Positions 5,969-13,093 of a stretch of DNA of 13,093 bases are shown here, one piece after another. Numbering within the stretch: position 1 is the first letter of the stretch; each line of letters begins with the position of its first letter. The notes under the pieces were generated by a model. That model was not told where the DNA came from and did not search any database. It saw nothing but the letters and a program-made list of their open reading frames with translations. Origin of the DNA: an uncultured Parafilimonas sp. (lineage in GTDB: Bacteria > Bacteroidota > Bacteroidia > Chitinophagales > Chitinophagaceae); the NCBI GenBank assembly GCA_937892395.1, contig CALAGJ010000041.1, positions 1 to 13,093 of the forward strand, in the 5' to 3' direction. A program made the position numbers and the translations under genes.

Positions 5969-7120
5969 ATGTTTAAGCATATCAAAGAAATAGTTGCAAC
6001 AATTGTTGTTTTTTATGTCTGTAGTTTTTCAGCTCATGCACAGGCGCCTGCTACTACAGATTTGAGCGGTACACAAATATTTCTACTCAGTATTTCTATT
6101 ATACTATTAGTGCCATTGTATATAATGGGAAGAGCATTTATGGCAGCGGTAAAAATTTATCACGATAGTAAGAATAAAAAGCAGTCTGGTATTACTCCAA
6201 TTATTCTGCTACTTGCAGCTGTTTTTCTCTCTATTTCAGCAGGGGCACAGGATGCAGCCACAACCATTACAGCCACTACGCCATCACCCTCAACTCCTAT
6301 TGATTGGGCAACGGTATTTTTATTTATAACCATCCTTACGGAGTTATTGGTTATACTTTATTTAAGTTCTGCATCTTTAAGATTTATAAGAGCAGCAAAT
6401 GCTCCGGAAGAAATCAATGAATCTATACCAGTAGCATCCAAGCCTACGATATGGAATAAGCTTCAGCAAAAATTCAAGAAGCTAAAACCCTTGGGCGAAG
6501 AAGAGGTAGCAGATACGGGTCATAACTATGATGGTATTCGTGAGTTGGATAATGGTATCCCGAGTTGGTTTACGGCTGCCTTTGTAGTTTGTATCATTTT
6601 TGCGGGTTCTTACTTATTGCGCTATCATGTTTTTCATTCAGCCCCGCTGATGATTGAAGAATACAATATTGCAATGGCGGATGCAGAGAAAGAAAAAGCC
6701 GCCTATTTAGAAGTGCATGCAAATGATATAGATGAAAATAATGTGCAGATGCTTGCAGCAGATGATATAGCATCCGGTAAAATATTGTTTGGAAAAAATT
6801 GTGCTATCTGCCATATAGCCGATGGCGGTGGTGCTACAGGGCCAAACCTTACAGATGAATATTGGCTACATGGTGGAGGTATGAATGATATTTTTAAAAC
6901 AATAAAATATGGGTGGCCAGATAAAGGAATGATTGCCTGGAAAGATAATTTTTCTGATAAGCAGATTGCGCAGTTGTCAAGTTTTGTAAAGTCATTAAAG
7001 GGTACAAAGCCTGCTGCTCCAAAAGAACCCCAAGGAGATATTTTTAAAGAGGATACAAAGCCCTCATCAGATTCTGTAAATACCGCACTGCCTGATTCTG
7101 CGGCGGTAGCCATTCAATAA
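5969..7120 (+). CDS. ccoP: cbb3 oxidase subunit III CcoP, monoheme with extended N-terminus
   Basis: A 383-residue protein. The canonical CcoP core is recognisable from about residue 186: DGIRELDNGIPSWF, a transmembrane helix (about 200-218), then a periplasmic cytochrome c domain with C278-AI-C281-H282 and likely axial methionine M321 (KGMIAW). Only one CxxCH is present, whereas proteobacterial CcoP usually has two. Before the core lie about 185 extra residues: a signal-like segment ending AHAQ (1-25), a helix (36-54), a second hydrophobic segment ending AGAQ (76-94) and another helix (113-133). This looks like two tandem hydrophobic units. The C-terminus (345-383) is a low-complexity Pro/Ala/Ser tail. 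It passes electrons to CcoNO. A later start is possible, but the stretch is in frame and evenly coding. Confidence 0.92.
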   Translation: MFKHIKEIVATIVVFYVCSFSAHAQAPATTDLSGTQIFLLSISIILLVPLYIMGRAFMAAVKIYHDSKNKKQSGITPIILLLAAVFLSISAGAQDAATTITATTPSPSTPIDWATVFLFITILTELLVILYLSSASLRFIRAANAPEEINESIPVASKPTIWNKLQQKFKKLKPLGEEEVADTGHNYDGIRELDNGIPSWFTAAFVVCIIFAGSYLLRYHVFHSAPLMIEEYNIAMADAEKEKAAYLEVHANDIDENNVQMLAADDIASGKILFGKNCAICHIADGGGATGPNLTDEYWLHGGGMNDIFKTIKYGWPDKGMIAWKDNFSDKQIAQLSSFVKSLKGTKPAAPKEPQGDIFKEDTKPSSDSVNTALPDSAAVAIQ

Positions 7121-7128
7121 ATAGAGCC

Positions 7129-8532
7129 ATGCAAAAAGAAGATTTAGTACAGCCACATAGCTTTAGAGATACAGTAAGTACAGTATCTGATGGAGGAAAA
7201 AGGAAATGGCAATATGTAGATAAAGCATCGGGCAAATTTTACGCTGCAAGACAGTGGGTTGCATGGATATATCTGGCCATATTTTTTACAATGCCATTCA
7301 TTAAAGTAAATGGAATGCCATTTTTTATGATCAATATTGTGGAAGGTAAATTTATCATTTTTAGTAAAATTTTCTGGCCTCAAGATTTTTTCATTTTTGC
7401 AATAGCAATGATTACTTTTATTATCAGTATTATTTTATTTACGATTGTTTTTGGCCGTTTGTTTTGTGGTTGGGCATGTCCTCAAACGGTGTTTATGGAG
7501 TTTGTATTTCGCAAAATAGAATGGTGGATTGAAGGTACACCAGGTCAGCAGCGTAAACTAAATGCAGGTGGATGGAACACAGATAAAATAATCAAAAAAT
7601 CTACTAAGCATATTATTTTCTTTTGTCTTTCCTTCCTCATTGCCCATACTTTTCTTGCATACATACTAGGCGTGGACGAAGTTGTAAAAATCATTCATGA
7701 GCCACTCAGTGAGCATATTGCACTGCTGGCAGGGTTGCTGTTTTTCTCTTTTTTATTTTATTCTGTATATGCATTTGTTAGAGAAATAGTTTGTACCACC
7801 ATTTGTCCCTATGGTAGGCTTCAGGGTGTGATGTTTGATAAGGATACCATGCAAATTGCTTATGATTACAAGAGAGGTGAGCCACGTGGTAAAATGAAGA
7901 AAGCTGAGTTGCGTACCATCGGGGATTGTATAGACTGCAAACGATGTGTGCAGGTATGCCCCACCGGCATTGATATTAGGAATGGTGTACAGATGGATTG
8001 TGTCAGTTGCTCCGTTTGTATTGATGCATGCAATGAGGTGATGAAGCAAGTTGGATTGCCAAAAGGGCTTATTCGATATGCATCAGAAAATGAAATAAGC
8101 ACAGGGGTCAAATTTCAAATTACTGGCCGCATGAAAGCATACAGTATTTTGCTCTTTGTTCTTGTTTGTTTTATGAGTTTTTTAGTGATAACCCGCAAAA
8201 CAATTGATGCTGATATATCACGTTCTTCCGGTCAGTTATATCAGGAAATGCCCGGCGGGAGAATTAGCAACCTGTTTACAGCAAAAGTGATCAATAAAAC
8301 AAATACAGATGTGCCTATAGTTTTAAAATTGGAAACAAAAGGAGGTGAATTGCAAATCATAGGAGGACAATCTTTGATACTTAACAAAGAGGCCATCAGT
8401 GAGTTCTCTATATTGGTTGTTTTTCCCGAAGCTTCCCTTCAAACAAGAAATATAGATATAAAAATTGGTATCTACGCCGGTACTAACAAAATTCAAACAG
8501 TAACCACAAAATTTTTAGGACCATTTATTTAA
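7129..8532 (+). CDS. ccoG: CcoG/FixG cytochrome oxidase accessory protein (polyferredoxin)
   Basis: A 467-residue membrane protein with helices near 45-60, 86-108, 160-182, 198-216 and 336-355. Cysteine motifs include GWACPQ (C113, C117) and TTICPYGR (C226). Two [4Fe-4S] ferredoxin motifs follow: C267-x2-C270-x2-C273-x3-C277-P and C291-x2-C294-x2-C297-x3-C301. A C-terminal Ig-like domain (about 370-467) matches the usual FixG layout. Work on proteobacterial CcoG supports reduction of Cu(II) to Cu(I) for cbb3 assembly. Its location between ccoP and ccoH is standard. The stop codon shares one base with the ccoH start (TAATG). Confidence 0.95.
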   Translation: MQKEDLVQPHSFRDTVSTVSDGGKRKWQYVDKASGKFYAARQWVAWIYLAIFFTMPFIKVNGMPFFMINIVEGKFIIFSKIFWPQDFFIFAIAMITFIISIILFTIVFGRLFCGWACPQTVFMEFVFRKIEWWIEGTPGQQRKLNAGGWNTDKIIKKSTKHIIFFCLSFLIAHTFLAYILGVDEVVKIIHEPLSEHIALLAGLLFFSFLFYSVYAFVREIVCTTICPYGRLQGVMFDKDTMQIAYDYKRGEPRGKMKKAELRTIGDCIDCKRCVQVCPTGIDIRNGVQMDCVSCSVCIDACNEVMKQVGLPKGLIRYASENEISTGVKFQITGRMKAYSILLFVLVCFMSFLVITRKTIDADISRSSGQLYQEMPGGRISNLFTAKVINKTNTDVPIVLKLETKGGELQIIGGQSLILNKEAISEFSILVVFPEASLQTRNIDIKIGIYAGTNKIQTVTTKFLGPFI

Positions 8533-8975
8533 TGATTATGAATTGGGGATATAAAATATTAACTGCTATTTGTATTTTTCTTGTAGCAATGATAGGGATG
8601 GTATTTATAGCCATGCGTCAGGATAATGATTTAATTGAAGAAAATTATTATGAAAAAGAACTTGCTTTTCAGGCGCAGATAGATGCTGCAAAAAGATTAG
8701 ATGCTGTTGATGATGGAAAGTTTTTAAAACTGTCAACAAACAATATAATGCTGCAACTTCCTATGGGAACATTTGAGCAAAATGTATCAGGCAAGATTGA
8801 ATTTTTAAGGAGAGATGATGCCAGGAAAGATGCAAAATTTGACTTGCATGTCAATGAAAATGGTAGCGAATTTTTTCCCATACAATTATTTAGCATGGGC
8901 AGCTATCAAGTGCGGATCAGTTGGGAAAATGATGCCTTATTATATTTTCAACAAGAAGATCTAATGATACCATAG
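8532..8975 (+). CDS. ccoH: CcoH/FixH assembly protein of cbb3 oxidase
   Basis: A 147-residue protein with one N-terminal transmembrane helix (about 8-27), the FixH hallmark DLIEENYYEKEL (34-45), and a periplasmic beta-rich domain. FixH/CcoH associates with cbb3 subunits during and after assembly in bacteria where it has been studied. The first ATG overlaps the ccoG stop by one base; a second ATG two codons later (8538) is equally usable. The stop codon shares a base with the GTG start of the next gene, so all three genes are probably translationally coupled. Confidence 0.9.
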   Translation: MIMNWGYKILTAICIFLVAMIGMVFIAMRQDNDLIEENYYEKELAFQAQIDAAKRLDAVDDGKFLKLSTNNIMLQLPMGTFEQNVSGKIEFLRRDDARKDAKFDLHVNENGSEFFPIQLFSMGSYQVRISWENDALLYFQQEDLMIP

Positions 8976-9685
8976 TGAATATTGAATGGACCATATTAAT
9001 TTCCGGTTTTAGCACAGGTGTATTGGGTAGCGTACACTGTGTGGGCATGTGTGGCCCATTGGTAGCATCTATGCCCTTTATGTCTTTAAAAGGAAATAGA
9101 TTATTGAGTGGCATATTGCTGTATCATTTCGGAAGAATACTCATGTATGCCTTTGTAGGAAGCATCTTTGGTTTATTTGGTAGAACATTTTGTCTGTTTG
9201 GTTGGCAACAAGGCCTCTCCATAGCAGCAGGTGTGTTGATGCTTATTGTATTTTTTTCATCTGCTAAATTTCCAACTTGGATTAAAAAAAAATTCAATGT
9301 ACACAAACCCTATTTATGGCTTTCTAAAATCATGAAAATGGCAAACGGCACATCTTCATTTTTTGCAGCAGGATTAATAAATGGATTGCTGCCCTGTGGT
9401 TTAATTTATATAGCCGCAGGCACAGCTTTGGCTTCAGGCTCATTATTACATGGTGCATTGGTTATGATATTTTTTGGTATTGGTACTATACCTTTACTGA
9501 CTACAGCCTTACTCATCAGTAAATTAATCACCCTGCCCATAAGAGAAAAATTTAAGAAGCTAATGCCCTATTTTGTAGTAGTAATTGCCTCCCTTTTAAT
9601 CATAAGAGGCTTAAATCTGCATGTGCCTAATTTAAGTCCCGCTTTGGTCGGAAATGGCAACACGGTATCTTGTCATGCAGAATGA
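8975..9685 (+). CDS. TauE/SafE (DsbD-like) membrane protein, putative metal or thiol transporter
   Basis: A 236-residue polytopic membrane protein with about six helices, starting at GTG and overlapping the ccoH stop by one base (TAGTG). It has the motifs of the small sulfite-exporter-like/DsbD_2 group: G-S-V-H21-C22-VGM-C26-G near the start, YHFGR (50-54), and NGLLPCGLIY (136-145, with C141). Paired membrane cysteines suggest copper or thiol handling, and the last position in a cbb3 operon supports a role in oxidase assembly, but no substrate has been shown for this protein and the TauE sulfite label should not be taken literally. It ends VSCHAE, an extra cysteine-histidine pair. It is the last gene of the operon, 11 bases from the convergent oxidoreductase gene. 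Confidence 0.85.
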   Translation: MNIEWTILISGFSTGVLGSVHCVGMCGPLVASMPFMSLKGNRLLSGILLYHFGRILMYAFVGSIFGLFGRTFCLFGWQQGLSIAAGVLMLIVFFSSAKFPTWIKKKFNVHKPYLWLSKIMKMANGTSSFFAAGLINGLLPCGLIYIAAGTALASGSLLHGALVMIFFGIGTIPLLTTALLISKLITLPIREKFKKLMPYFVVVIASLLIIRGLNLHVPNLSPALVGNGNTVSCHAE

Positions 9686-9696
9686 TTTTGAAAATA

Positions 9697-10689
9697 TTAT
9701 TTTTTTTCTAAATCCACATCATAAAAAATTCCTGCTTTTCTTCGAATAGTATCTAAGGTTTTCATTTGGTTGATGGTATCTTGCCAGCTCATGATGGGGC
9801 TTTCTATTAAACCACTGTCAAGACAATCTTTTACATGCCTTAGCTGGTATTGATATCCCCAACCAGATTCTTTGTGAACAGAAATGTTTGTGGCAGTTTT
9901 ATCCGTGCCGGGATATAAAACTATACTTGAAGATGGTGCATAAAATCGACTCGTTAAATGTATGCGTCCATTACTTCCTAATATCTGAATTTCAATGGGG
10001 GCATAGTTTGTAAAACTGGAATATAAATGTGCTGTTGCCCCATTTTTATATTCCAAATGGACTGCACAACTCGCATCTACGCCGGTTGTTGACATACAAG
10101 CATGAGCATGGACATTATCAGGCATACCCAACAATGACTGCACCATAAAAACATTATATACGCCTATGTCCAACAAACTGCCACCACCCAATGCGGGATT
10201 CCACAATCGCTGGTCTAAAGGTTTGTCCACTACGAAACCAAAGCTTGCATTAATATGTTGGATGGAGCCAATTGTATTTGTGTCAATCAGCTTTTTTGTA
10301 GCAATATAATGTGGTAAAAATTTTGTCCATAGTGCTTCCATAATAAATAAATTATTTTTAGAAGCTAAATCAAAAACCTCCTCTGCTTGATGAGTATTCA
10401 TCGTAAAAGATTTTTCGCAAAGCACATGTTTGCCATGATTTAAACAGAGCATGGCATGTGCTGCATGAAATGCATGAGGAGTAGCAATATAAATGACTTC
10501 TACCGATGAATCCTGAACCAATGACTCATAACTATAATGAACATGTGGAGCAGAGTAAATTTGTACAAATGCATCTGCAGACGCTTTGCTTCTGGCACCT
10601 ACAGCTTGCAGTGTGGCTCCAGGTACTAATTGTAGATCTGCTGCAACTTTTCGGGCTATATGCCCACAACCCAATATACCTATTCTCAT
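9697..10689 (-). CDS. Gfo/Idh/MocA-family oxidoreductase, dihydrodiol dehydrogenase-like
   Basis: A 330-residue NAD(P)-dependent dehydrogenase. The N-terminal Rossmann fold has GILGCGHIA (4-12), and VIYIATPHAFHAAHA (65-79) follows. The family EKP motif reads E92-K93-S94, keeping the catalytic lysine. The C-terminal domain carries FIMEALWTKFLPHY (115-128), GGGSLLDIGVYNV (168-180) and TTGVDASCAV (201-210). These resemble the dimeric dihydrodiol dehydrogenase branch (mammalian DHDH and bacterial relatives), whose members oxidise sugar or diol substrates. The real substrate cannot be read from the sequence. The protein is cytosolic, with no signal peptide. It lies 47 bases downstream of the BNR-repeat gene on the same strand and may be co-transcribed with it. 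No terminator hairpin separates it from the convergent cbb3 operon. Confidence 0.9.
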   Translation of the reverse strand: MRIGILGCGHIARKVAADLQLVPGATLQAVGARSKASADAFVQIYSAPHVHYSYESLVQDSSVEVIYIATPHAFHAAHAMLCLNHGKHVLCEKSFTMNTHQAEEVFDLASKNNLFIMEALWTKFLPHYIATKKLIDTNTIGSIQHINASFGFVVDKPLDQRLWNPALGGGSLLDIGVYNVFMVQSLLGMPDNVHAHACMSTTGVDASCAVHLEYKNGATAHLYSSFTNYAPIEIQILGSNGRIHLTSRFYAPSSSIVLYPGTDKTATNISVHKESGWGYQYQLRHVKDCLDSGLIESPIMSWQDTINQMKTLDTIRRKAGIFYDVDLEKK

Positions 10690-10736
10690 TTTTTAAGCAT
10701 CTGTTAGCCCATTGCAAGGCCTTAAAATGAAATAAA

Positions 10737-11747
10737 CTAAAAGACAAGTTTTGCAATCCTTCCTCTTGTGCCTGCTAAGAAAACAGTATTTCCTTTTTTT
10801 GCTTTGCCACATACGTGGAATGAAGTACTGCTGAGGTTTACCCAATTTTTTCCACCATCATTACTCATATCAACGCCACTGCTGCCACAAGTTATCAAGT
10901 TTGATTTATTGGTATAAATAACACAACTTCTATATCCGAAAGGCAATGTGGTTGGTATAGAAAATATGGGTCTCTTTTTCATTTGTACCAATACACAGTT
11001 TGCTGTATTACTTTTATCATTGGAAAAATCTCCACCCACAATTACTGCATTTCTACCATCAGTAGATAAGGCAATGCTATTGGCCCCTGTACTTTCAGCA
11101 CCTTGTATAATGGGTAATTCAAATATACCATTGAAATACATGCGGGATGCTTTACCCCCTGTTATCAATGCACTTGGGTAAGCAATATTGCTGCCACTAC
11201 TGGCAAACAGGGCTTCACCTTCCAGCGTGGCAAACATGGTAGAATTCCCCGTTACATTTTGCCAACTTTCACCTTGATTATGCGTCATGGCAAAATATAT
11301 ATGTGAATCACCCGGCAATGGATCTCCGGCAACAATTCCGTTAATACCATCATCGTCAAAGTCCATTGCATCTAAAAACATACCTGCGGTTGTATCTTCA
11401 AATACTTTGATCCAACTCTTACCTCCATCTCTAGTTTTTAAAATTATGCCCGGAGAAGCCACCGCCATTATAATTGCTTTGTTCGCATCAAATGCTTCTA
11501 CATCTCTAAAGTCACGATCCTCATATCCTGGCACCGTTATCCATTCAAAACTATTGCCTCCATCAGTACTGCGTGCCACTGTACCTTTGCTGCCGCATGC
11601 CCATATTATCTGGTCAGACACCACAGATAAACCACGCAAACTGCATTGCCTGCCACTGTCCAAAAATTGAACAGTAGGAAGCTGAGCACTGGCATTTTGT
11701 ATCAGCAATAAAAAAATAAATACGGTTAAAAAAGTTCTTGATTGCAT
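10737..11747 (-). CDS. Exported BNR/Asp-box (YCF48-like) beta-propeller protein
   Basis: A 336-residue protein with a signal peptide (MQSRTFLTVFIFLLLIQNASA, cleavage near 21-22 before Q) and repeated Asp-box motifs: STDGGNSFEW (60-69), TRDGGKSW (105-112), the degenerate THNQGESW (155-162) and SNDGGKNW (295-302). Such repeats cap blades of beta-propellers, as in YCF48/HCF136 and sialidase-like proteins. I see no sialidase catalytic set (no FRIP motif) and no C-terminal sorting domain, so an enzyme function is not supported. Bacteroidota relatives are often annotated just as oxidoreductase or hypothetical. The likely location is periplasmic or surface. It is transcribed divergently from pheS and may form a two-gene unit with the downstream dehydrogenase gene. 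Confidence 0.85.
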   Translation of the reverse strand: MQSRTFLTVFIFLLLIQNASAQLPTVQFLDSGRQCSLRGLSVVSDQIIWACGSKGTVARSTDGGNSFEWITVPGYEDRDFRDVEAFDANKAIIMAVASPGIILKTRDGGKSWIKVFEDTTAGMFLDAMDFDDDGINGIVAGDPLPGDSHIYFAMTHNQGESWQNVTGNSTMFATLEGEALFASSGSNIAYPSALITGGKASRMYFNGIFELPIIQGAESTGANSIALSTDGRNAVIVGGDFSNDKSNTANCVLVQMKKRPIFSIPTTLPFGYRSCVIYTNKSNLITCGSSGVDMSNDGGKNWVNLSSTSFHVCGKAKKGNTVFLAGTRGRIAKLVF

Positions 11748-11944
11748 ACAACAATTGATTGAATGATGGCAATATTACATGAACTATCTGAACACATTTT
11801 AATATGATTAATAAATTTATCACACACTATTTTTTGTAAAATGCATTCAGACTTGTATAAATATTTTTATTATACTACAATTACTAAAACATGAAATGAT
11901 TGTGATAAATTTTACCATCCACTTACACACCTTATCTTCGCAGC
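11748..11944. promoter_or_regulatory. Divergent intergenic region with 12-base inverted repeat
   Basis: The 197-base spacer serves the leftward BNR-repeat gene and rightward pheS. AAATTTATCACA (11813-11824) and its exact complement TGTGATAAATTT (11901-11912) form an inverted repeat 76 bases apart. The left copy overlaps a palindrome ATAAATTTAT (11811-11820). For the leftward gene, TAATATTG (plus 11770-11777) is one base from the -7 consensus, 22 bases before the ATG. The pheS promoter is listed separately. No attenuator with a Phe-rich leader peptide is visible upstream of pheS. Confidence 0.45.
11911..11940 (+). promoter_or_regulatory. Candidate pheS promoter
   Basis: TATCTTCG (11933-11940) differs at one base from TAnnTTTG and is followed by CA, like the exact box before the Rrf2 gene. 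A TTT (11911-11913) lies 19 bases upstream as a weak -33 element. The box ends only four bases before the pheS ATG, so transcription would start at or very close to the A of the start codon. Confidence 0.5.
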
Positions 11945-12973
11945 ATGAGCAATATCAATGAACAAATTGATCAATATAAAAAAGATATAGAAACATTTGT
12001 AGCCGATACCGTAGATTCTGTAGAAGCATTTAGGATTAAATATTTAGGCTCCAAAGGAATCATCAAAAACCTGATGGGCGAAATGAAAAACATTGCTGCA
12101 GAGCAGCGTAAACATACTGGGTTAATTTTAAATGAGCTCAAACAGGCAGCAGAGTCAAGATTTGAGCAATTTAAGGCATCACAACAGCCACAGCAGATTG
12201 CGGCAGATACAACTGATTATACATTGCCGGGTATTCCCTTGGAAGCAGGTAGCCGTCATCCTTTGAGTATCGTAAGAAATCAGGTAATAAAAATTTTTAA
12301 TAAACTTGGCTTTGCATTGGCCGAAGGCCCGGAAATAGAAGATGACTGGCACAATTTCGGCGCTATGAATATGCCTGAAAACCACCCTGCTAGGGATATG
12401 CAGGATACTTTTTACATCAGCAAAAATCCAGATTGGTTACTTCGTACACATACCAGCAATGTGCAAGCCAGAGTAATGACCAATCAAAAGCCACCCATAA
12501 GAATCATCTGTCCAGGTCGTGTATATCGTAATGAAACAATCAGTGCCAGGGCGCATTGTTTCTTCCATCAAGTAGAAGGATTGTATGTAAATGAAAATGT
12601 AAGTTTTGCAGACCTCAAACAAACGCTTTATTATTTTGTAAAGGAAATGTTTGGTGCTGATGTTAAGATTCGATTTAGACCAAGCTACTTTCCATTTACA
12701 GAACCAAGTGCAGAAATGGATATCAGTTGTTTGATATGTGGCGGTGATGGCTGCGGTGTATGCAAACATACAGGATGGGTAGAAATTTTGGGAAGTGGTA
12801 TGGTGCATCCAAATGTGTTAGAGAATTTTGGAATTGATTCAAATAAATACACCGGTTTTGCTTTTGGAATGGGTTTAGAAAGAATATGCCAATTGAAATA
12901 TCGAGTAAATGACTTAAGACTTTACTCACAAAATGATGTAAGATTTTTGAAACAATTTACAGGTGCTGTTTAA
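11945..12973 (+). CDS. pheS: Phenylalanine-tRNA ligase alpha subunit
   Basis: This is the catalytic subunit of the heterotetrameric enzyme that charges tRNA-Phe with phenylalanine in the cytosol. The 342 residues are the normal length. An N-terminal coiled coil (about 1-85) is followed by the class II catalytic domain: GSRHPLSIVRNQV (102-114, motif 1 region), AEGPEIEDDWHNF (126-138), RTHTSNVQAR (167-176), motif 2 GRVYRNETISARAHCFFHQV (191-210), FTEPSAEMD (251-259) and motif 3 GFAFGMGLERICQLKY (304-319). A four-cysteine insert C262-x2-C265-x4-C270-x2-C273 before GWVEILGSGMVHPN is also known from other bacterial PheS proteins. No pheT follows within the 120 bases left, and none is visible upstream; in many Bacteroidota the two genes are separate. 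Confidence 0.98.
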   Translation: MSNINEQIDQYKKDIETFVADTVDSVEAFRIKYLGSKGIIKNLMGEMKNIAAEQRKHTGLILNELKQAAESRFEQFKASQQPQQIAADTTDYTLPGIPLEAGSRHPLSIVRNQVIKIFNKLGFALAEGPEIEDDWHNFGAMNMPENHPARDMQDTFYISKNPDWLLRTHTSNVQARVMTNQKPPIRIICPGRVYRNETISARAHCFFHQVEGLYVNENVSFADLKQTLYYFVKEMFGADVKIRFRPSYFPFTEPSAEMDISCLICGGDGCGVCKHTGWVEILGSGMVHPNVLENFGIDSNKYTGFAFGMGLERICQLKYRVNDLRLYSQNDVRFLKQFTGAV

Positions 12974-13093
12974 TTTAATTTGATAGAAAGGGGGGCCATC
13001 AATCCCATTGTTTTTTCCCAAGATGAGCATTATCGTTAGAATTTTTAAACTATTTTCCGAATAACAATTTTGATTTTTAGGTAAATGAGTACT
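12974..13093. other. Sequence downstream of pheS; no complete gene
   Basis: AT-rich DNA with a short G-run (GGGGGG at about 12990-12995) and CAAT-CCC-ATTG followed by six T's (about 13000-13016), a four-base stem too weak to call a terminator. An ATG at 13085 opens a frame (M-S-T) that runs off the window and could be the start of a next gene. On the minus strand 15 codons ending in a stop at 13045-13047 read VLIYLKIKIVIRKIV, which could be the tail of a convergent gene. Neither is long enough to support. Confidence 0.3.

Noticed and set aside
8971..8977. Start of the TauE-like gene at a later ATG instead of GTG 8975
   Set aside because: The HCVGMCG motif and first helix start within about 20 residues of the GTG, and the TAGTG overlap matches the coupling style of the neighbours. 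Any later ATG would cut the motif.
8972..9685. Sulfite exporter function implied by the TauE/SafE name
   Set aside because: No sulfur-metabolism gene is nearby, and the cysteine motifs plus operon context favour oxidase assembly. The family name is only structural here.
9685..9707. ATTTTGAAAAT followed by a run of eight T's between the convergent genes
   Set aside because: The inverted repeat has a one-base loop and no G/C pairs, so it cannot form a terminator stem. It may aid termination but is not supported.
12723..13093. Minus-strand frame open from the window end into pheS
   Set aside because: It lies opposite a highly conserved pheS region and has no recognisable motif; it is a shadow frame.
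34..13093. CRISPR arrays, tRNA or rRNA genes, insertion sequences, phage genes, defence systems
   Set aside because: I saw no spaced direct repeats, RNA gene sequences, transposase motifs or terminal repeats anywhere; gene content is respiratory and housekeeping.

Overview
The window looks like one end of an assembled contig from a member of the Bacteroidota, plausibly near Chitinophagaceae. The grounds are AT-rich DNA, start codons without Shine-Dalgarno sequences, promoter boxes of the Bacteroidota type (TAnnTTTG), a fused ccoNO gene and typical ...AQ signal peptides. The genus-level guess is inference; the phylum-level call is fairly firm. Bases 1-33 are not biological: they match the Illumina TruSeq read-2 adapter, so the true genomic sequence starts at base 34.

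Layout. Bases 34-116 hold the first codons of a leftward gene for an exported protein, cut off by the contig end. A gene-free stretch follows, ending in a strong promoter and an inverted repeat in front of an Rrf2-family regulator (556-990) that keeps likely iron-sulfur ligands. From 1061 to 9685 eight genes run rightward with overlaps or gaps of at most 18 bases: ccoI, ccoS, ccoNO, ccoQ, ccoP, ccoG, ccoH and a TauE/SafE-like membrane protein. Together they encode a complete cbb3-type cytochrome c oxidase, its copper-delivery ATPase and its assembly factors. ccoS and ccoQ are too short for a 60-residue ORF cutoff and were found by reading the gaps.

Two leftward genes converge on this operon: a Gfo/Idh/MocA oxidoreductase most like dihydrodiol dehydrogenase (9697-10689), and an exported protein with BNR/Asp-box repeats (10737-11747). 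A 197-base divergent intergenic region with a 12-base inverted repeat separates them from pheS (11945-12973). The last 120 bases hold no complete gene.

How it works together. CcoI (with CcoS) supplies copper, CcoNO-Q-P form the high-affinity proton-pumping oxidase used at low oxygen, and CcoG/CcoH help assemble it. The Rrf2 protein probably controls its own gene and the operon: an A-rich GATAAAAA motif lies in front of both. The window is largely a canonical respiratory locus. I did not find an undescribed system; the more interesting points are the regulator/operator pairing, the unusual N-terminus of CcoP, and the near-leaderless start of pheS.
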